From assembly GCA_003455655.1 (NCBI GenBank), contig DMQP01000173.1:1-14475 (forward strand): 14,475 bases of DNA. Direction: 5' to 3'. Within the stretch, counting starts at the first letter, position 1, and each line of letters starts with the position of its first letter. Origin of the DNA: Treponema sp. (GTDB lineage: Bacteria > Spirochaetota > Spirochaetia > Treponematales > Treponemataceae). Below, piece after piece: positions 14,135 through 14,475 of the stretch. The position numbers and the translations under genes are program-made. The notes beneath the pieces are model-generated. The model had not been told where the DNA came from, did not search any database, and saw only the letters and a program-made list of their open reading frames with translations.

Positions 14135-14449
14135 TTATGCAATAACTTCCTTAACGGTCACGTTAGTATACTGCTCACGATGGCCCAGGAAGCGGTGATA
14201 GTCTTTCTTGCTCTTGTACTTAAAGACAAGCACTTTTTCGTCTTTGACTGTGTCGCCAACTTCAACGGTAACTTTTGCACCCTGTACATAAGGAGTGCCT
14301 ACCTTTACATTGTTTCCATCGCTTACCAAAAGAACGGTGTCAATAGTAACTGTGTCACCCTTTTTGGCATCACTGATTTTGCTCACGCGGAGCACGGCAT
14401 CTTTTTCTGCCTTGTACTGATTGCCCTTATACTCAACAACTGCGTACAT
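14135..14449 (-). CDS. rplU: 50S ribosomal protein L21
   Basis: Binds 23S rRNA on the large subunit together with L20. The 104 residues are standard. The start MYAVVEYKGNQYKAEKDAVL and the C-terminal signature KYKSKKDYHRFLGHREQYT are both typical. The start at 14449 has AGAGG 8 nt upstream. An in-frame ATG seven codons earlier would add MLLEVFK, which is foreign to the family and overlaps that ribosome binding site. First visible gene of rplU-prp-rpmA; the promoter must lie beyond the window edge, since only 26 nt are available upstream. Confidence 0.97.
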   Translation of the reverse strand: MYAVVEYKGNQYKAEKDAVLRVSKISDAKKGDTVTIDTVLLVSDGNNVKVGTPYVQGAKVTVEVGDTVKDEKVLVFKYKSKKDYHRFLGHREQYTNVTVKEVIA

Positions 14450-14475
14450 TTTAAAAACCTCTAATAACATATTTC

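Noticed and set aside
14450..14470. Earlier in-frame ATG for rplU, adding seven residues
   Set aside because: The added residues are not part of the L21 family and the ribosome binding site for the second ATG lies within them.

Overview
The window is a dense bacterial chromosome segment with almost no non-coding space; the longest gap is about 105 bp. By eye the G+C is moderate to low. Gene content and order, the loosely conserved lipobox, spoVG in a non-sporulating context, and overall protein similarity suggest a spirochaete, most likely Treponema. That assignment comes from recognition, not from a search. All genes but one read on the minus strand, so the layout is described here from high to low coordinates, in the direction of transcription.

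(1) 14449-13466: rplU-prp-rpmA, the classic L21 / ribosomal-processing protease / L27 cluster, closed by a strong intrinsic terminator (13410-13442). (2) 13383-9334: obgE-nadD-yqeK-LytR/LCP-like protein-rsfS. The genes overlap by 4 to 20 nt or sit 1 nt apart, so they form one translationally coupled operon for ribosome assembly (ObgE, RsfS), NAD synthesis (NadD), dinucleotide turnover (YqeK) and an envelope protein. (3) 9035-9337: the only plus-strand gene. It encodes a 100-residue protein that is 59% Asp+Glu, has its own promoter, and meets rsfS tail to tail with interleaved stop codons. (4) 8929-7068: ispE-spoVG-tRNA-Gln(UUG)-rplY, apparently one transcription unit fired by a consensus-like promoter set so close to ispE that the mRNA may be nearly leaderless. 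It ends in an intrinsic terminator (7014-7046). (5) 7011-20: tilS, an exported protein with five calcium-loop-like motifs, a trypsin-like PDZ lipoprotein protease, and lepA, spaced 20, 1 and 8 nt apart.

Most genes are housekeeping functions of translation (L21, L27, L25, LepA, TilS, tRNA-Gln, ObgE, RsfS, Prp). No mobile element, CRISPR array or phage gene is visible. The less explained parts are the acidic protein and its divergent promoter region, the exported calcium-loop protein plus protease pair, a degenerate LCP-like protein, Prp beside an L27 that lacks the usual cleavable extension, and a terminator hairpin that contains the Shine-Dalgarno of tilS.
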